Shown one piece after another: positions 7,736 to 16,462 of a stretch of 64,000 bases of DNA. The number at the start of each line of letters is the position of its first letter. Position 1 is the stretch's first letter. Source of the DNA: Bradyrhizobium sp. OK095 (GTDB taxonomy: Bacteria > Pseudomonadota > Alphaproteobacteria > Rhizobiales > Xanthobacteraceae); contig NZ_FOBX01000004.1 of the NCBI RefSeq assembly GCF_900109945.1, positions 1 through 64,000 on the forward strand. Reading direction: 5' to 3'. Both the position numbers and the translations under genes were made by a program. Under the pieces are notes generated by a model. It was not told where the DNA came from. It worked only from the letters and a program-made list of their open reading frames with translations, and made no database searches.

Positions 7736-9433
7736 TTACCCCGGATGCTTGTTGCCCGCGGTATTCTCGTCGATATCACTCCGCTTCAGCAAATAATCCA
7801 GCCCACCCACCCGGTACCAGCGATAGCCATACGGCTCCAGCACGATGCGATGTTGTCCGCGCTTGTCGGCGTGGCTGTGGTCCTCCGCGAGCAGATTGAT
7901 CAAATGCTCGCCGGCATCGCCGGGCAGTCCCACTGAGAACGCGGTCTCGCGCGGCTTTTCGTCGAGATTATGCACGAACAGCACCGAGTTGTTGCGCCAG
8001 TCGTAGCGCATGATGAAGACGGCGGGATCGCGCGTCGGAATGACAGCGAAATCGCCCCAGCCGATCTCCGGCACCTCCTTGCGCATGCGGACGATACGCT
8101 CGGTCCAGTTCAGCATCGAGTTGGGATCGCGCCGCTGTTTTGCGACGTTGACGTGCTGATAGCCGTAGGGACCCTTGTCGATGACGGGGCAGGCCGGCTT
8201 GTTGCTCTTGGTGAAGCCGCCATGCGGCTCGGTCGACCATTGCATCGGCGTACGCGCGCAGTTGCGCTCGGGCAATGAGAGGTCGTCGCCCATCGCGATC
8301 TCGTCGCCGTAGCGGATCACGGGCGTTCCCGGCAGCGTGCACATCAGGCTGTAGGCGAGCTCGAGCCGTCGGCGGTCGCCGCCCAGCATCGGCGCGAGGC
8401 GGCGGCGGATGCCGCGGTCGTAGAGCTGCATGTCCTTGTCGGGGCCGAATTTGTTGAACACGGTGTCGCGCTGCGCCTTGGTCAGTCGTCCCAGATCGAG
8501 CTCGTCGTGATTGCGCAGGAACAGGCCCCATTGCGCCGCGGCCGGCCGTGGCTTGGTCGCCTTCAGCGCCTTTGCGAGCGGTCGTGTATCGCCGGACGCC
8601 AGCGCATAGAACAGATGCTGGTTGACGTGGAAGTTGAACATCATGTGCATGCGGTCGCCATCCCTGCCGAAATATTCCATGTCGGTTTCCGGCAGCACAT
8701 TGGCTTCGGCGAGGATGATGGCATCGCCCTGCCGCCATTGCAGGAATTCGCGGAGCGCGCGCAGCATGTCGTATTGCTCGACCGGTTTCTTCACCTTGGC
8801 GCCCTTGGTCGCGATCACGAACGGCACGGCGTCCATGCGGAAGCCGGAGACGCCGAGCTGGATCCAGAACCCCATGATCTTCAGAATTTCCGCCTGCACA
8901 TGCGGGTTCGAGGTGTTGAGATCGGGCTGGAAATCGTAGAAGCGGTGGAAGTAATACGCGCCGGCTTCCTTGTCGCGCGTCCAGGTCGATTTCTGCACGC
9001 CGGGAAACACCATGCCCTTGTTGGCATTGGCTGGCTTCTTGTCGGACCAAACATACCAGTCGCGATACGGGGAATTCTTGTCGCGCCGCGCCTCCTTGAA
9101 CCAGTGGTGCTGGTCGGACGTGTGGTTGACGACGAGGTCGATGATGATGCGGATGCCGCGCTGCTTGCAGCCATGGGTGAACTCGACGAAATCGCCGAGC
9201 GTGCCGTAGCGGGAATCGACACTGTAATAATCGGCGATGTCGTAGCCGTCGTCGCGGCCCGGCGAGGTCTGGAACGGCATCAGCCAGATCGTGGTGATGC
9301 CGAGCCCGTGCAGATAATCGAGCCGGCGCAGCAGCCCCTTGAAGTCGCCGATACCGTCGCCGTTGGCATCCATATAGGTGCCGACGGAGAGGCAATAGAT
9401 CACGCCGTTCTTGTACCAGAGATCGTCGATCAT
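7736..9433 (-). CDS. GH13 trehalose synthase-like alpha-amylase family protein
   Basis: A 565-residue GH13 protein beginning LWYKNGVIYCLSVGTYMD, close to the trehalose synthase (TreS) opening in which WYK(N/D)AVIY is typical. The catalytic triad is intact: GFRMDA with Asp201, ILAEAN with Glu243 and LRNHDELDL with Asp310; region I is DLVVNH near 99. NHDELDLG is the TreS-type form of the last motif. TreS interconverts maltose and trehalose, but this single-domain form, without an attached maltokinase, could also be a hydrolase. There is no signal peptide. It is convergent with the other GH13 gene and divergent from the mmcB-like gene. Confidence 0.82.
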   Translation of the reverse strand: MIDDLWYKNGVIYCLSVGTYMDANGDGIGDFKGLLRRLDYLHGLGITTIWLMPFQTSPGRDDGYDIADYYSVDSRYGTLGDFVEFTHGCKQRGIRIIIDLVVNHTSDQHHWFKEARRDKNSPYRDWYVWSDKKPANANKGMVFPGVQKSTWTRDKEAGAYYFHRFYDFQPDLNTSNPHVQAEILKIMGFWIQLGVSGFRMDAVPFVIATKGAKVKKPVEQYDMLRALREFLQWRQGDAIILAEANVLPETDMEYFGRDGDRMHMMFNFHVNQHLFYALASGDTRPLAKALKATKPRPAAAQWGLFLRNHDELDLGRLTKAQRDTVFNKFGPDKDMQLYDRGIRRRLAPMLGGDRRRLELAYSLMCTLPGTPVIRYGDEIAMGDDLSLPERNCARTPMQWSTEPHGGFTKSNKPACPVIDKGPYGYQHVNVAKQRRDPNSMLNWTERIVRMRKEVPEIGWGDFAVIPTRDPAVFIMRYDWRNNSVLFVHNLDEKPRETAFSVGLPGDAGEHLINLLAEDHSHADKRGQHRIVLEPYGYRWYRVGGLDYLLKRSDIDENTAGNKHPG

Positions 9434-9559
9434 GCAGGGCAGCCCTCGTCGGTCCGCCTGCGACCGTCGGCGGCTGCGTGATAATTGCGAGGACAGGGTG
9501 AGGTTCCCGCCTCCCGCCCCGGAATGACGGGCTCAACGGAATCGGCTATCCTGCCTCCC

Positions 9560-10051
9560 ATGGACAGCAGCGCCCGCAACATCGCCCTCGTGCCACCGCC
9601 GGATCGCCGGCAATCCGAGACAGCGCTCGCGATCGCGCGCGGCACGGCGCGGCTGCTGCGCTCGCTCGGCTTCACCTGCATCAGCGAATTGCCGCTGCCG
9701 TCGGGCCGGCGCGCTGATCTCGTGGCGCTGAACGAGCGTGGCGAGATCTGGATCGTCGAGATCAAATCGTCGGTCGAGGATTTGCGCGCCGATCAGAAAT
9801 GGCACGAATACCGCGCCCATTGCGACCGGCTGTTCTTCGCCTTCACGCAGGATCTCCCCTGCGAGATCTTCCCGCAAGACACCGGCCTGATCATCGCGGA
9901 TGCCTATGGCGCGCACATGCAGTGCGAGGCGCCGGAGCACAAGATCGCCGCGGCTACGCGCAAACAGATGACGGTGCGGTTTGGAATGGCGGCGGCTTTG
10001 CGGATCAACCGCCTGGTCGATCCGCAGGGGCACGCGGAGCTCTGGGAGTGA
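9560..10051 (+). CDS. mmcB: MmcB-family DNA repair protein (PD-(D/E)XK-like)
   Basis: A 163-residue protein. The segment ADLVALNERGEIWIVEIKSS has the D-x(n)-E-x-K layout of PD-(D/E)XK nucleases: Asp in ADLV, then E and K in VEIKSS. MmcB was described in Caulobacter as an SOS-linked factor working with ImuB-type mutagenic repair. The name is by family resemblance. The ATG at 9560 gives the usual length; an upstream part of the frame is repeat-like intergenic sequence. I looked for the alphaproteobacterial LexA box (GTTC, 7 bases, GTTC) upstream and did not find one, so SOS control is not supported by this sequence. Confidence 0.78.
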   Translation: MDSSARNIALVPPPDRRQSETALAIARGTARLLRSLGFTCISELPLPSGRRADLVALNERGEIWIVEIKSSVEDLRADQKWHEYRAHCDRLFFAFTQDLPCEIFPQDTGLIIADAYGAHMQCEAPEHKIAAATRKQMTVRFGMAAALRINRLVDPQGHAELWE

Positions 10052-10056
10052 GGCGT

Positions 10057-10229
10057 TCTCGTGTCCCGGACGCGCTGCGGCGTGTAACGCTGCAGCGCAG
10101 AGCCGGGACCCAGAAGGCCGCGGCGTGAACACAAGAATGGGGCCCGGCTCAGCAGCGCATCACCGTAGCGCGTCGAAGACGCGCGTAAACACGCTTGTGG
10201 TGCTGCGCTGCGTCCGGGGCACGAGAGCG
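10057..10229. repeat. Dispersed palindromic repeat, family A copy 1
   Basis: The element starts CTCGTGTCCCGGACGC and ends with the near-perfect reverse complement GCGTCCGGGGCACGAG, one mismatch in 16 bases. Internal parts, including GTGTAACGCTGC and CCGGGACCCAG, recur in the element at 42685-42814 in the same order. It fills nearly all of the gap between the mmcB-like gene and regR. Its size and ends suggest a non-autonomous mobile palindrome. Confidence 0.8.
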
Positions 10230-10236
10230 GTGAAGG

Positions 10237-10791
10237 TTACCTTGGCGCGCGCTTGGCCAGAATACGCTGCAAGGTCCGGCGGTGCATGTTCAGCCTTCGC
10301 GCCGTTTCCGAGACGTTGCGACTGCACATTTCGTAGATGCGCTGGATGTGCTCCCAGCGGACGCGGTCGGCGGACATCGGGTTGCTCGGCAGCTCGGATT
10401 TCTCCGCGCTGGTCGAGAGCAATGCTGCGACGACGTCGTCGGCATCCGCGGGCTTCGAGAGATAGTCGACCGCGCCCATCTTCACCGCGGTGACGGCGGT
10501 GGCGATATTGCCGTAGCCGGTCAGCACGATCGCGCGGGCATCGGGGCGCTTCTTCTTCAGCGCCGAGACCACGTCGAGGCCGTTGCCGTCACCGAGCCTG
10601 AGATCCACCACCGCGAATGCGGGCGCCGACTTGCCGATCTGCGCCAGGCCGTCCGAGACGCTGTCGCAAGACGTCACCGCAAAGCCGCGTGTTTCCATGG
10701 CGCGCGACAAGCGCTCCAGGAACGGCTTGTCGTCCTCCACGATGAGAAGCGAGCGGTCGGTCTGTTCGTTCAGTTCGGCGATGGCGTTCAA
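10237..10791 (-). CDS. regR: Redox response regulator RegR (RegA/PrrA/ActR family)
   Basis: A 184-residue response regulator. The receiver has the acidic pocket VEDD near 18-21, the phospho-acceptor Asp63 in VVDLRLGDG, the Thr in VLTGYG and the Lys in LSKPADADD. The C-terminal Fis-type helix-turn-helix is NVSETARRLNMHRRTLQRIL, the signature of the RegA/PrrA group. I chose the TTG at 10791 because GAGAGG lies about 7 bases upstream and this numbering puts the acceptor at 63, as in the family. In Bradyrhizobium RegR acts with RegS on nitrogen-fixation and electron-transport genes. It lies about 100 bases downstream of regS on the same strand, so co-transcription is likely. Confidence 0.92.
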   Translation of the reverse strand: MNAIAELNEQTDRSLLIVEDDKPFLERLSRAMETRGFAVTSCDSVSDGLAQIGKSAPAFAVVDLRLGDGNGLDVVSALKKKRPDARAIVLTGYGNIATAVTAVKMGAVDYLSKPADADDVVAALLSTSAEKSELPSNPMSADRVRWEHIQRIYEMCSRNVSETARRLNMHRRTLQRILAKRAPR

Positions 10792-10893
10792 GGTTTTTCC
10801 TCTCTCCTGCTCATCTACATATGGCGTCGCAATCGGGCGGTGCCAAGGCCGCCAATAGTCGATCAGGCGGTCCGTGCGACGCAAGGTCGCGGT

Positions 10894-12204
10894 CTATCCT
10901 ATTGTTTCTTCGAAGGTCTCGATAGCCTCAAAACCGTCTCGCGGCCAGGTGACCTGGACCACCGCACCGTGTTCCGGGAACACTCGATTGGTAAACGAGA
11001 CCTTGGCGCCGGTGCGTTCGAGCAAAGTGCGCGCGATGAACACGCCGAGCCCGAGCCCGCCGCCTGCTTCCTGGGTGCGCCGCCGCGACAGATAGGGCTC
11101 GCCGATCCGGTTGAGGATGTCAGGCGGAATGCCGGGACCGTCGTCGGAGATCAGGAGCTCGATCGTATCCTTGTTCCACCAGGCGTTCACCTCGACGGTG
11201 GTGTGGGCGAAATCGACCGCGTTCTCGACAATGTTGCCGACGCCGTAGAGGATTGCCGGGTTGCGCGAGCCGACCGGTTCGGCGAAGGCGGCGACCGCGA
11301 TCCGCACCTTGATGTCGACGCCGAAATCGCGGTGCGGGGCCACCACCTCCTCGATCAGCTCCGACAGCCTCATGCGGTCGAACGGCGCGCCTTCGGAGGA
11401 GAGCTGGGTGATCTTGCTCAATATGTCGCGGCAGCGCTGGGTCTGCTCGCGCAGGGTTTTCAGATCGGCGGCAAAGCTTGCGTCCTTCACCGTCTTTTCC
11501 AGCTCGCGCGAGATCAGGAAGATGGTCGCGAGTGGCGTGCCAAGCTCGTGCGCGGCGGCGGCCGCAAGACCGTCGAGCTGGGTCAGGTGCTGCTCGCGCG
11601 TCAGCACCAGCTCGGTTGCGGCCAAAGCATCCGCAAGCTTGCGCGCCTCTTCGGTGACCTGGAACGAGTAGAGGCTGGTGACGCCGATTGCGAGCACGAT
11701 CGAGAGCCAGACGCCGACCAAATAGATCGGCGGCAGCACCAGCGGATCGTCGGAATCCCAGGGCAGCGGCAGATGGAAGAAGAACAGCACCGAGGCGCAG
11801 GCCACCGCCAGCACGCCGAGGCCGAAGGTGAAGCGCGCCGGCAGCGCGGTGGCGGAGATCAGCACCGGCGCGAGGAACAGGAACGAGAACGGATTCTGAA
11901 GTCCGCCGGTGAAGAACAGCAGGCCGGCGAGCTCCACGATGTTCAGCGCGAGCAGGCCGGCGGCCTGCATCGGCTCCAGCCGATGCATCGGATTGGCGAC
12001 GGTCTGGAGCGCCAGATTGAGCGCGGCCGACAGCGCAATGATGCTGACGCAGGGGACGATCTCGACATTGAACTCCAGCCCCTGCGCGACGATGAAGATC
12101 GCGGCGAGCTGGCCCAGCACCGCGAGCCAGCGCAGCCGCAGGATGGTGTCCAGGCGGATATGCCGCTGCGCGGGGCGGAAGTCCGTATCGGCAGTCTCAG
12201 TCAT
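10894..12204 (-). CDS. regS: Redox sensor histidine kinase RegS (RegB/PrrB family)
   Basis: A 436-residue membrane kinase with about six N-terminal hydrophobic segments. Both known RegB sensing elements are visible: the quinone-site heptapeptide GGLQNPF at 100-106 and the redox-box cysteine in QTQRCRDIL (Cys257). The phospho-acceptor is His219 in AAAAHELGTPLA; the ATP-binding domain has NIVENAVDFA, DDGPGI and GGLGLGVFIA. It phosphorylates the downstream RegR. I used the ATG at 12204; a TTG nine bases further up is also possible. The gene is divergent from an ABC exporter across about 105 bases. Confidence 0.93.
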   Translation of the reverse strand: MTETADTDFRPAQRHIRLDTILRLRWLAVLGQLAAIFIVAQGLEFNVEIVPCVSIIALSAALNLALQTVANPMHRLEPMQAAGLLALNIVELAGLLFFTGGLQNPFSFLFLAPVLISATALPARFTFGLGVLAVACASVLFFFHLPLPWDSDDPLVLPPIYLVGVWLSIVLAIGVTSLYSFQVTEEARKLADALAATELVLTREQHLTQLDGLAAAAAHELGTPLATIFLISRELEKTVKDASFAADLKTLREQTQRCRDILSKITQLSSEGAPFDRMRLSELIEEVVAPHRDFGVDIKVRIAVAAFAEPVGSRNPAILYGVGNIVENAVDFAHTTVEVNAWWNKDTIELLISDDGPGIPPDILNRIGEPYLSRRRTQEAGGGLGLGVFIARTLLERTGAKVSFTNRVFPEHGAVVQVTWPRDGFEAIETFEETIG

Positions 12205-12309
12205 CTCGGCCAATGTGGCGGCGCCTTCTTGTCACAAACGCAGGGCTCGCGGAACCACCCGGATTACAAGCCTTGCGCTCTCCGCTGCAATAGCAGAAGA
12301 ACGGCCAGC

Positions 12310-13116
12310 ATGACCGGGAATGACAAGGCTTCAAGTCGGCCGACTGTCGCGGGTAGCACTTCATCCGCGGCAATCGAGGTCGATCGCCTGGTCAAGGTCT
12401 ACAAGCAGACCCACGCCGTCGACGATATCTCCTTTTCGCTGCCGCGCGGCAGCATCACCGGGCTTTTGGGCGGCAACGGCGCCGGCAAGACCACGACCAT
12501 CGCGATGATCATGGGCCTGGTGCTGCCGACCTCCGGCCGCGTGCAGGTGCTCGGTCACCGCATGCCCGAGGAAAGCGCGGCCGTGCTGGGGCGGATGAAT
12601 TTCGAGAGCCCCTATGTCGACATGCCGATGCGGCTCACGGTGCGGCAAAATCTCACCATCTTCGGCAAGCTCTATGCGGTGAAGAACCTGTCCGACCGCA
12701 TCGCTGAGCTCGCCGACGATCTCGATCTCACCGAATTCATCGACCGTGCCAACGGCAAGCTCTCCGCCGGGCAGAAGACCCGCGTCGCGCTGGCGAAGGC
12801 GCTGATCAACCAGCCCGAGCTCTTGTTGCTCGACGAACCCACCGCCTCGCTCGACCCTGATACCGCCGATTGGGTGCGGGGCCATATGGAGCGCTATCGC
12901 AAGGCGAACAACGCCACCATTTTGCTGGCCTCGCACAACATGCTCGAGGTCGAACGGCTCTGCGACCGCGTCATCATCATGAAACGTGGTCGCGTCGAGG
13001 ACGACGACACCCCTGAGGCCATCATGGCCCGCTACAACCGCACCACGCTGGAAGAGGTGTTTCTGGACGTCGCGCGCGGGCGTGTGAACGGTCTCAAGGA
13101 GGAGGCGGCGCGATGA
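12310..13116 (+). CDS. ABC-2 type exporter, ATP-binding protein
   Basis: A 268-residue nucleotide-binding protein. It has Walker A GGNGAGKTTT, signature LSAGQKTRVALAKAL, Walker B LLLLDEPTASLD and the switch His in LASHNM. The Gln-loop region reads RMNFESPYVDMP, which lacks the ordinary Q-loop context and resembles the CcmA/NodI-like exporter subset. The last four bases overlap the permease start (ATGA), so translation is probably coupled. The substrate is unknown; family members export drugs, polysaccharides or lipids. It is divergent from regS, which makes redox control conceivable but unproven. Confidence 0.88.
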   Translation: MTGNDKASSRPTVAGSTSSAAIEVDRLVKVYKQTHAVDDISFSLPRGSITGLLGGNGAGKTTTIAMIMGLVLPTSGRVQVLGHRMPEESAAVLGRMNFESPYVDMPMRLTVRQNLTIFGKLYAVKNLSDRIAELADDLDLTEFIDRANGKLSAGQKTRVALAKALINQPELLLLDEPTASLDPDTADWVRGHMERYRKANNATILLASHNMLEVERLCDRVIIMKRGRVEDDDTPEAIMARYNRTTLEEVFLDVARGRVNGLKEEAAR

Positions 13117-13931
13117 CCGAGCTTTCCCTCCATCGCGGCCTGTCCATGCAGCGCATCGGCGCGATGATCCTGCGCTACTGGTACCTGCTGATGTCGTCCT
13201 GGCCGCGGCTGCTCGAGCTGCTGTACTGGCCGGCGATGCAAATCATCACCTGGGGCTTCATCCAGCATTACATCGCCCTCAACGCCAATTTCTTCGCGCG
13301 CGCGGGCGGCACGCTGATCGGCGCCGTCATCCTCTGGGACATCCTGTTTCGCGGCCAGCTCGGCTTCTCCATCTCCTTCCTGGAGGAGATGTGGGCGCGC
13401 AACCTCGGCAATCTCATGATGAGCCCGCTCAAGCCGATCGAGTTTCTGCTGTCGCTGATGGTGATGAGCCTGATCCGGCTCGCGATCGGCGTGATCCCGA
13501 TGACGCTGCTGGCGCTATTCCTGTTTCACTTCAACATCTATGGCCTCGGCCTGCCGCTGATCGCCTTCTTCTGCAATCTGATCTTCACCAGCTGGTCGGT
13601 CGGCATCTTCGTCTCGGGCCTCGTCTTGCGAAACGGCCTCGGCGCCGAGAGCATCGTCTGGACACTGATGTTCGCGATCATGCCGCTCGCCTGCATCTAC
13701 TATCCCGTCAGCGTGTTGCCGGTCTGGCTGCAATACGTCGCTTGGGCGCTGCCGCCGACTTACGTGTTCGAGGGGATGCGCGCGCTGCTGATCGAAAACA
13801 CCTTCCGGATCGATCTGATGCTTGATGCGTTGGCTATCAATGCAGCGCTGCTGGTTGCTTCTTTTTGGGCATTCCTTGCCCTTTTGCGCAGCGCCAAGAA
13901 GAACGGCTCGCTGCTGTCGGGCGGCGAATAA
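13113..13931 (+). CDS. ABC-2 type exporter, permease
   Basis: A 272-residue inner-membrane protein with six hydrophobic segments, the layout of ABC-2 permeases (NodJ/DrrB-like). It overlaps the ATPase gene by four bases (ATGA) and is clearly its partner. PLACIYYPVSVLPVWLQYVAWALPPTYVFEGMR near the C-terminus is the conserved ABC-2 stretch before the last helix. The start MTELSLHRGLSMQRIGAMILRYWYL leads directly into the first segment. The substrate is unknown. Confidence 0.88.
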   Translation: MTELSLHRGLSMQRIGAMILRYWYLLMSSWPRLLELLYWPAMQIITWGFIQHYIALNANFFARAGGTLIGAVILWDILFRGQLGFSISFLEEMWARNLGNLMMSPLKPIEFLLSLMVMSLIRLAIGVIPMTLLALFLFHFNIYGLGLPLIAFFCNLIFTSWSVGIFVSGLVLRNGLGAESIVWTLMFAIMPLACIYYPVSVLPVWLQYVAWALPPTYVFEGMRALLIENTFRIDLMLDALAINAALLVASFWAFLALLRSAKKNGSLLSGGE

Positions 13932-13997
13932 CGTCACTTTCTCGTGGATTCAGGCTAGTTTAACCGTCTTCGCTACGTAGATGTACGGAACCATGCA

Positions 13998-14026
13998 TTG
14001 ACGCAATATTACGCATTCGGCAGTAT
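13998..14026 (+). promoter_or_regulatory. Possible promoter of the PHA depolymerase gene
   Basis: TTGACG at 13998-14003 is followed after 17 bases by CAGTAT at 14021-14026. The -35 is near consensus and the -10 is weak, a pattern common for housekeeping promoters in this group. The gap is AT-richer than its flanks. The gene starts at 14053. The call rests only on these hexamers. Confidence 0.35.
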
Positions 14027-14052
14027 GCTGCGATGCGAAAAGGAATATAGCG

Positions 14053-15381
14053 ATGCCTATTGGTGAGTTTGGCGGCGCGCCGCCCCTGTCGACCGAAGGC
14101 AGTCCGGTCCTGACGACGCCGATGTACTGGATGTACGAGATGGGGCAGGCCTCTCTCAATCCGGCGCGTGCGATCACCGACGCGACCAAGCTCCTGTTTC
14201 AGAATCCCCTCAATCCCTGGGCGCGTACCGAGGTCGGCAAGTCGGTCGCTGCGGCCTGCGAATTGTTCGAGCGCACCACGCGCCGCTATGGCAAGCCGGA
14301 ATGGGGTCTCAACGACACCGAGGTCAACGGCATCCGCGTCCCGATCGAGGTTCGCTCGGTCTGGGAAAAGCCGTTCTGCCGGCTGCTCTACTTCGATCGC
14401 AAATTCACCCGTCCGCTGCGCAGCCCGCAGCCGCGCGTGCTGATCGTCGCTCCGATGTCCGGCCATTATGCGACGCTGCTGCGCGGCACGGTCGAAGCTT
14501 TCCTGCCGGCGCATGAGGTCTACATCACCGACTGGGCCGACGCCCGCATGGTGCCCTTGAGCGATGGCCGCTTCGATCTCGACGACTACATCGACTACGT
14601 CATCGAGATGCTGCACGTCCTCGGCGGCAACACCCATGTGCTGGCGGTGTGCCAGCCCTCCGTGCCCGTCGTCGCCGCCGTCTCGATCATGGAAGCGCGC
14701 CGTGATCCCTTCGTGCCGACCTCGATGACGCTGATGGGCGGTCCGATCGACACCCGCCGCAATCCGACCGCGGTGAACAACCTCGCGCAGGAGCGCGGCA
14801 TCGACTGGTTCCGCAACCACGTCATCACCAAGGTGCCGTTTCCGCATCCGGGCATGATGCGCGACGTCTATCCGGGATTCCTGCAGCTCAACGGCTTCAT
14901 CAGCATGAATCTCGACCGTCACATGGACGCCCACAAGCAGCTCTTCGCCAATCTGGTGAAGGGCGACGGCGACCTCGTCGACAAGCATCGCGACTTCTAT
15001 GACGAATATCTCGCGGTGATGGACCTCTCGGCCGAGTATTATCTGCAGACCGTCGACACCGTGTTCGTGAAACACTCGTTGCCGAAGGGCGAGATGTCCC
15101 ATCGTGGAACTCGCGTCGATCCCTCCAAGGTCACGCGCGTTGCGTTGATGACGGTCGAAGGCGAGAACGACGACATCTCAGGTATCGGTCAGACCGAAGC
15201 AACGCACACATTATGCAGCGCGATTCCAGATCATCGCCGTGTTCATTACGTCCAGAAGGGCGTCGGACATTACGGCGTGTTCAACGGATCGCGTTTCAAG
15301 TCGGAAATCGTGCCGCGGATTCATGATTTCATGGTCTCGGCCGCGACTCCGAACGCATCGCAGGCGCTCGCGGCCGAATAA
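14053..15381 (+). CDS. phaZ: Intracellular polyhydroxyalkanoate depolymerase
   Basis: A 442-residue enzyme of the intracellular PHA depolymerase family, which mobilises stored poly-3-hydroxybutyrate. The opening MYWMYEMGQA and LNPWA, the oxyanion region VLIVAPMSGHYATLLRGTV and the nucleophile segment LAVCQPSVPVVAAV with Cys200 are family marks; these enzymes use Cys in place of Ser. GHYGVFNGSRF near the end carries the likely catalytic His. No signal peptide is present, as expected for an enzyme acting on cytoplasmic granules. It follows the ABC exporter but has its own upstream AT-rich region. Confidence 0.93.
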   Translation: MPIGEFGGAPPLSTEGSPVLTTPMYWMYEMGQASLNPARAITDATKLLFQNPLNPWARTEVGKSVAAACELFERTTRRYGKPEWGLNDTEVNGIRVPIEVRSVWEKPFCRLLYFDRKFTRPLRSPQPRVLIVAPMSGHYATLLRGTVEAFLPAHEVYITDWADARMVPLSDGRFDLDDYIDYVIEMLHVLGGNTHVLAVCQPSVPVVAAVSIMEARRDPFVPTSMTLMGGPIDTRRNPTAVNNLAQERGIDWFRNHVITKVPFPHPGMMRDVYPGFLQLNGFISMNLDRHMDAHKQLFANLVKGDGDLVDKHRDFYDEYLAVMDLSAEYYLQTVDTVFVKHSLPKGEMSHRGTRVDPSKVTRVALMTVEGENDDISGIGQTEATHTLCSAIPDHRRVHYVQKGVGHYGVFNGSRFKSEIVPRIHDFMVSAATPNASQALAAE

Positions 15382-15682
15382 CCTTCGTTTTCGGCTTTCC
15401 CGTCGAAAATTCAGGCCCTGCCGGAGGTTCCGGGAGGGCCTGGTTCCCTCCAGATTCGAGGTATTTAGGTAGCGATCTAGGAGTGAGTCAGCCCTCACCC
15501 CTTGGGGGTGCCGCATGCGTCCAGCGGGGGCGAAAAAAGCCGGTTCCAACCCCAGTCTGTAGGGTCTCCCGGACGCCAGACCCCTGTATATTGGGCAAAT
15601 GATTTGTTTTTGCGCCGAGCGCTTTCCCTGGCGGCGGTTATGGCAGAATCCGGGCGAACTCTTGCTCCCCGGACTGACAGAC
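15382..15682. other. Intergenic stretch with three consecutive hairpins; possible small RNA
   Basis: No gene with a credible family lies here. Three dyads follow one another: GGAGGG (15433-15438) with CCCTCC (15446-15451); CACCCC (15496-15501) with GGGGTG (15505-15510); and GGGTCT (15562-15567) with AGACCC (15578-15583). A self-complementary CGCATGCG follows the second. The run could be a structured small RNA, the 3' region of the phaZ transcript, or a degraded repeat. Neither strand shows a strong terminator. The T-arm-like GGTTCCAACCCC at about 15542 does not fold into a tRNA. Confidence 0.4.
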
Positions 15683-16438
15683 ATGGCCACTCGCGCGCTC
15701 CTCTACCGTCGGCCCCACGAACCAAAGACCCTTCTGATCGCCCACGGGTCGCAATTCTTTGCGATTCGATTGCGCCGGCATCGGCGCGCGCGCCGCTACA
15801 CGCTCAGAATCCATCCGAGCGATCGCGAAGCCATCCTCACCATGCCGCCGCGAGGAACACTCGCTGAAGCAAAGGACTTCGCGCAGCGTCATGGTGCATG
15901 GATCGCGGCACGTCTCGGCCGTTTGCCGAAGGCCGCACCGTTCCAGCCTGGCACAGTGATACCGCTTCGTGGCACGCCCCATCGCATCGTTCACCGCGCC
16001 GGCACGCGGGGCACGGTTTGGACCGAGGTGCGCGACAGCGGCGAACGCATTCTCTGCGTCGCCGGCGGCGCCGATCATGCTGATCGTCGCGTCCACGATT
16101 TCCTCAAGCGCGAGGCGCGCAAGGATTTGCAGCGTTCGGCGGAGGCCTATGCCGTCGAGCTCGGCGTCAAGGTGAAGCGGCTCTCGATCCGCGACCAGTC
16201 CAGCCGCTGGGGCTCCTGCACCTCGGCGGGCTCGCTGTCGTTCTCCTGGCGCCTGATCCTCGCGCCGCCCTTCGTGCTCGACTACCTCGCCGCCCACGAG
16301 GTCGCCCATCTCGTCGAGATGAACCACTCAGCGCGCTTCTGGCGCGTGTGCGGCAAGGTGTGTCCCTCGATGGAGCGCGCCAAGAAGTGGCTCGATACGT
16401 ACGGGAACGATCTGCACCGGTATGGGGTCGAGGATTAG
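15683..16438 (+). CDS. YgjP-like (DUF45) M48-type metallopeptidase domain protein
   Basis: A 251-residue protein of the SprT/YgjP group. The zinc site is HEVAHLVEMNHSARFW, an HExxH followed by a third ligand His, and the preceding SSRWGSCTSAGSLSFSWRLILAP is highly characteristic of the family. Members are putative metal-dependent proteases with poorly known substrates. I chose the ATG at 15683 (MATRALLYRR) because homologous-looking sequence begins there; the upstream Shine-Dalgarno is weak and the frame stays open to 15599. It is not clearly in an operon with phaZ. Confidence 0.85.
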   Translation: MATRALLYRRPHEPKTLLIAHGSQFFAIRLRRHRRARRYTLRIHPSDREAILTMPPRGTLAEAKDFAQRHGAWIAARLGRLPKAAPFQPGTVIPLRGTPHRIVHRAGTRGTVWTEVRDSGERILCVAGGADHADRRVHDFLKREARKDLQRSAEAYAVELGVKVKRLSIRDQSSRWGSCTSAGSLSFSWRLILAPPFVLDYLAAHEVAHLVEMNHSARFWRVCGKVCPSMERAKKWLDTYGNDLHRYGVED

Positions 16439-16462
16439 GGCCGGTCAGGCAAGGCATCAGCG

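Noticed and set aside
9434..9559. LexA box upstream of the mmcB-like gene
   Set aside because: I found no GTTC-7 bases-GTTC pair in this gap, so SOS control is not supported here.
15530..15600. tRNA suggested by GGTTCCAACCCC
   Set aside because: The five bases before the supposed T-loop do not pair with those after it, and no acceptor stem or anticodon arm can be drawn.
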